From: Cacajao melanocephalus
Lineage: Eukaryota; Chordata; Mammalia; Primates; Pitheciidae
Reading direction: 5' to 3'
Assembly (NCBI GenBank): GCA_963573385.1
Contig: CAUYLG010009163.1
Span: forward strand, 1 to 64,000
Length of the DNA stretch: 64,000 nucleotides
In this document: positions 59,545 through 64,000 of the stretch, piece by piece
Layout of the letters: each line of letters starts with the position of its first letter
How positions within the stretch are numbered: the stretch's first letter is position 1
The notes under the pieces: generated by a model
Database searches by the model: none
What the model saw: the letters and a program-made list of their open reading frames with translations, nothing else
Told to the model about the DNA's origin: nothing
Position numbers and translations under genes: made by a program

Positions 59545-61914
59545 GGTTACTTCTGTATTTCAGCTGTTGTGAGTAATGTTTGTATGAAATTGGGCATGCA
59601 TATACTCTTCAAGGTCCTACGTTTAGTTCTTCTGGGTATATACCCAGAAGTGAAATTTCTAGATTGTATGGTAATTCTATTTTAATTTTTTGAGGAATTT
59701 TTATCCTCTTTTCCGAAGCAAGAGCAGCACTTAACTTTCCCACTAATAGTGCAAAAGGGTTCTAATTTATCTACATTCTTGCTAACACTTATTTTCTATT
59801 ATTTTGAAAGTAACCATCTTAATGGGTATGAGATGGTATCTTATTGTAGTTTTGACTTCCATCCTAATAATTATTGATGTTGAGCATCTTTTCAAGGGAT
59901 TAGTGGCCATTTTTATACATGTTATTTGGAGAAATGTTTACTAAAGTCCTTTGTACATTTTTGAATCATGTATTTTTGGTAGTCGAGTTTTTAAAATTCT
60001 GTATATATATTCTAGATATTAATTACTTATCAGTATATAATTTGTAAATTTTTTCATCCACTCTGTGGGTTGCCTTTTTACTATATTGATATTGTCCTTT
60101 GATGGATACTTTTTTTAATGAAGTCCAAATTGTCCATTTTTGTTGTTTTTGCCATTGCCTTTTCTGTCATATCTAAGAAATTATTGCCAAATCTATTGTT
60201 GTACAGATTTTGCCTTGTTTTTCTAAGAGTTTTATGATGTTAGGTGTTACATTTAGGTCTTCAACCAATTTTGAATTCGTTTTTTTTAAATTGTATTACA
60301 TAGGGGTTCAATCTTTTTCTTTTGTATGTAGATACTCAGTTTTCCCAGCACCATTTGTTGAAGATTGTTCTTTCCCCACTGAATGGCCTTGGCACCTTCA
60401 TAAAAAATAATTAGGGCACATATGTGAGGGTTTATTTCTGGGCTCTCGGTTTGTTCTTTTGGTATATATGTCTGTCTTTATGCTGGTACCATATTGTTTT
60501 GATGATTGTAGCTTTGTAGTATATTTTCAAATTGGGAAGGATGAGCTGGAGAGTTATGCTTTCTTTTTTTTTTTTACTTAAAGTTTACTCTTTTCTTTTT
60601 TGAGATTGTTTTTGTCATTCAGAGTCCCTCAAGATTCCATATAAATATTAAGATGAGTTTTTCTGCTGCAAAAACATTGGAATTTTAATAAAGATTGAAT
60701 TAAATTTGTAGATTGCTTTGAGTAGTATTGATATCTTAACAATACAGCCTTCCAGTCTATGGACATGGAATATATTTCATTTATTTAATTTCTTTAAGCA
60801 ATGTTTTATAATTTTCATTGTGCCAGTCTTTCACAACTTTTGTTAATTCCTAAATATTTTATCCTTTTTGATGCTATTATAAATGGCTTTGTTTTTATAA
60901 TTACCTTTTCATGTTCTTTATTGTTAGCATATAGAAATACAGTTGATTTTTGTGTGTTGATTTTGTATCCTGTTATTTTGCTGAATTCATTTATTGGTTC
61001 ATATTTTGTGTGTGTGTATGTGTGCACACACTGTGTGTGTGTGTGTGTGCGTGTGTGTGTGTGTAATCTTCAGGGTTTTTCTACATATAAGAGTATATCA
61101 TCTGCAAATAAAGATAATTTTAGTTTTTCCTTTTCAAGTTGGATGCCTTTTATTTATTTTTCTTGCCTGTTTGCTCTGGCTAGAATTTCCAGTGCTTTGT
61201 CAAACAGAAGTACCGAGAACAGGCATTCTTGCTTTGTTTCTGACCTCAGAGTAAAAGCTTTAAGTCTTTCATCATTGAAAATAATGTTAATTATGGGGTT
61301 TTCATATACGGCTTTTATTATGTTGAACTGGTTTCTTCTATTCCTAGTTTGTAAAGTATGCGTATTTTTTTTTTGAAAAAATGTTGAATTTTGGCAAAAG
61401 CTGTTTCTGAATCAGTTGAACTGATCATGTGGCTTTTTCCTTTCATTTTGTTAATGCGATGTATTACATTCATAAATTTTCATATGTTGAAATATTCTTG
61501 CAGCATTCAACGAATCAATGCCACTTTGTCATGGTATATAATCCTTTTAATACACTTCTGAATTCAGTTTGCTATCATTTGGTTCAGAATTTTTGGATTA
61601 ATATTCTTAAGGAATATTGTTCTTATAGTAACTTTGTCTGGCTTTGGTATCAGGGTAATGTTAATCTCAGAGAATCAGAAAGTGTCCCCTCCTTGTCATT
61701 TTTTTTTGGAAAAATTTGAGAAGGATTAATATTCTTCATTCACTCATGAAGACAATAGGTCTACGGATTTTCTTTGTTGGGATTTTTTTTTCTACTGATT
61801 CAATCTGCTTACAAGTTACAGGTCTACGATGTAGTCTGTTTAGGTTTTGTGTATTCAGAAATTTGTCCATTTCATCCAGGTTACTCAACTGATTACTATA
61901 AAATTGTTAATAAT
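59545..61914 (-). mobile_element. L1 LINE, antisense, ORF2 part
   Basis: The L1 continues after the LTR: gggtatatacccagaagtga, aatgggtatgagatggtatc, ccagcaccatttgttgaaga, and gtatggtttttcatatac-type blocks, all in antisense ORF2 order. ORF2 would encode endonuclease and reverse transcriptase but is full of stops on the minus strand. The open frame of 191 codons at 60801-61376 on the + strand is the non-coding complement. A (TG)n run interrupts it at 61007-61064. Confidence 0.9.
61007..61064. repeat. (TG)n microsatellite inside L1 ORF2
   Basis: TG repeats with interruptions (atg, gcacacact, gcg) have expanded in place of a T-rich ORF2 segment between ttattggttc and cagggtttttctac. Confidence 0.93.
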
Positions 61915-62175
61915 CCCAGGCTGGAGTGCAGCAGTGTGGTCTCAGCTCACTGCAACCTCCATCTCCCAGGTTCAAGTGATTCTCATGCCTCAGCTGCCTA
62001 AGTCACTGGGATTACAGGTGTGCGCCACCATGCCTAGCTAATTTTATGTATAGTTAGTAGAGATGAGGTTTCACCATGTTGGCCAGGCTGATCTCAAACT
62101 CCTGACCTCAAGTGATCCACCCACCTTGGCCTCCCAAAATGCTAGGATTACAGGTGTGTGCCACTGCTCCCAGCC
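61915..62175 (-). mobile_element. Alu SINE (S/J type), antisense, lacking A-tail and 3' end
   Basis: It begins at ccaggctggagtgcagcagt, without the T run and the first roughly 35 bp of an antisense Alu, yet it keeps the complete 5' end (gccactgctcccagcc). No target duplication is seen. The L1 on either side does not rejoin: roughly 200 bp of expected ORF2 sequence is missing. Confidence 0.9.
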
Positions 62176-62616
<441 letters not shown>

Positions 62617-64000
62617 TCTTCCTTATTTTTTAATGTAAGTGTTGACAGTCATAAAATTCTCCCTTAGCACTGCTTTTCCTGTGTCTTATAAGTTTTAGTA
62701 TGTTTTATTTTTGTTTTCATTTATCCCTAAGTATTTTCTAGTTTTTCTTGTGATTTCTTCTCTTACATATTTGTAGCCTAAGAGAGTGTTATTTAATTTT
62801 CACAAATTTGTGAATTTTTCAGTGTTATTTCTTTTACTTTTGTTGATTTCTACCTTTATTCTATTGTAGTCAGAGACCATATCTTGTACAATACGTATCA
62901 TTTAAAATTTACTGAGACTTAATTTGTGGCCTAACATGTCATGTATACTGGAAAATATCTAATGTATACTTGCGGTAAATGTATGTGTGGTATGCTTGGG
63001 TAGTGTTGTGTATATGTTTGTTAGAACTAGTTTATTACTGTGCTAGATCTTCTGTTTTCTTATCCTCTCTTTGGCGGTTCTATTCATCACTGGATTATTG
63101 ACATCTCCAACTATTAATGTAGAAATATCTCCTCCAATTTTGTCAAATTTTACTTTATATGTTTTGATTGTCTGTTATGAGGTGCATAAATATTTATAAT
63201 TATTATTTGTTGTATCTTCCTGCCGTATTGAACCTTTTATTAAGATATATTTTTGTCTCTCCTACCTTTTTTGACTTAAAGTCTATTTTGTGAGAAATTA
63301 GCATAGCATCTTCTGCCTTTTGGTTACTATTTGCGTGAAATACCATTTTCCGTCCTTTCACTTTTAAACTTTTTGGCTCCTTAAATCTCAAATGACTTTT
63401 ATAGACAATACATAATTGAGTTATGTTTTTAAAATCCAGTCTGCAAATGTCTTTCAATTGGAGAGTTTAGTTCATTTACATTTAAAATAATTACTAATAA
63501 GGAAATACTTCCTTCTGTTATTTTGGTATTTGTTTTCCATATGTCTTGCAGCTTTTTTTGTCTCTCATTTTCTGCATTTCTGCCTTTGCGTTTAGTTGAT
63601 TATTTTGTATTGAAATGTTTAATTTCCTTTCTCATTTCATTTTGCCAATATTCTATAGCTATTTTCTTTTAGTTACCATGAAGATTACATTTAATATCCT
63701 AAAATTACACACACTAATTTCAACCATGGCATCTTAACTTGAATAATAATGAAAAAACTCCGTTCCCTTAATGGCTGCATCCTTACCTCTTGCAATTATT
63801 CATGTCACAAAATTATATCTTTATACATTGTGTGCTCCAAAACACAAACTAAAAATTATTCTATATGCATTAGTCTCTTAAATTATATGAAAAATAAAGA
63901 TTTACAAACCAAAGTTCCAGTAATGCTAGCTTGCAGACGAATAATTGTTTTTAAAATGTATTAGTCTTTTAAATTATGCAGAAACCAAAAAGTGGTGTTA
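62617..64000 (-). mobile_element. L1 LINE, antisense, continuing past the window end
   Basis: Further antisense L1: agcactgcttttcctgtgtc, ttatttaattttcacaaatt, gtggcctaacatgtcatgta, tttgacttaaagtctatttt, gtttacatttaaaataatta-type and agttaccatgaagattacat blocks. The element has no end within the window. Many stops on the minus strand make it non-coding. Confidence 0.82.

Noticed and set aside
60801..61376. The longest + strand open frame (191 codons)
   Set aside because: It is the complement of L1 ORF2 plus a (TG)n run; T-rich antisense L1 gives long hydrophobic-looking frames without coding meaning.

Overview
The window looks like human or other catarrhine primate nuclear DNA: AT-rich, CpG-poor, and crowded with primate and mammalian interspersed repeats (Alu, THE1 and MST elements of the MaLR group, L1, L2, MIR, MLT1, MLT2, MER5 and MER2). 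I see no confirmed protein-coding exon, tRNA, rRNA or snRNA, CpG island or CRISPR array. Nearly all open frames are short and random, or lie inside or opposite repeats. The best reading is an intergenic or deep intronic interval. Family names are recalled from general knowledge of consensus sequences and could not be checked with RepeatMasker.

Layout. Positions 1-9.4 kb are mostly old, low-repeat sequence with MIR pieces, an old LINE 3' region (4.45-5.69 kb) and one AluSc (6.28 kb). From 9.4 to 12.5 kb there are two more Alus, a LINE 3' end and an antisense HAL1-like element. From 12.6 to 25.9 kb the sequence is largely single-copy with MIR, L2 and MER5 scraps, one antisense Alu and an antisense old LINE. 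From 25.95 to 29.75 kb there is an antisense L1, followed by an antisense Alu. From 30.44 to 32.69 kb lies a complete antisense THE1 provirus with both LTRs and a perfect 5-bp target duplication. From 33 to 48 kb there are old repeats, two MLT1 LTRs (one inside a MIR), a small TA-flanked inverted-repeat transposon inside an L2, and an MLT2-type LTR. From 49.13 to 51.9 kb lies an MST provirus on the + strand that was later hit by a solo LTR with its own target duplication. From 58.6 kb to the end of the window lies a second antisense L1 interrupted by an MST LTR and two Alus.

The most unusual structures are local rearrangements. (1) A patch of about 97 bp inside the first L1 is the reverse complement of a segment of the same L1 about 1.6 kb away and shares its private changes, which suggests a template switch or inverted local duplication. 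(2) A 20-bp perfect inverted repeat interrupts the MST LTR at 59.3 kb. (3) A 17-bp perfect hairpin lies in single-copy DNA at 2.3 kb. (4) An Alu lacking its A-tail sits at a deletion in the second L1. (5) A minus-strand tract at 48.24-48.71 kb has an acceptor-like start, a long frame with one internal stop and a downstream AATAAA; it is a candidate decayed gene end or terminal exon. There are no operons or cooperating genes to describe.
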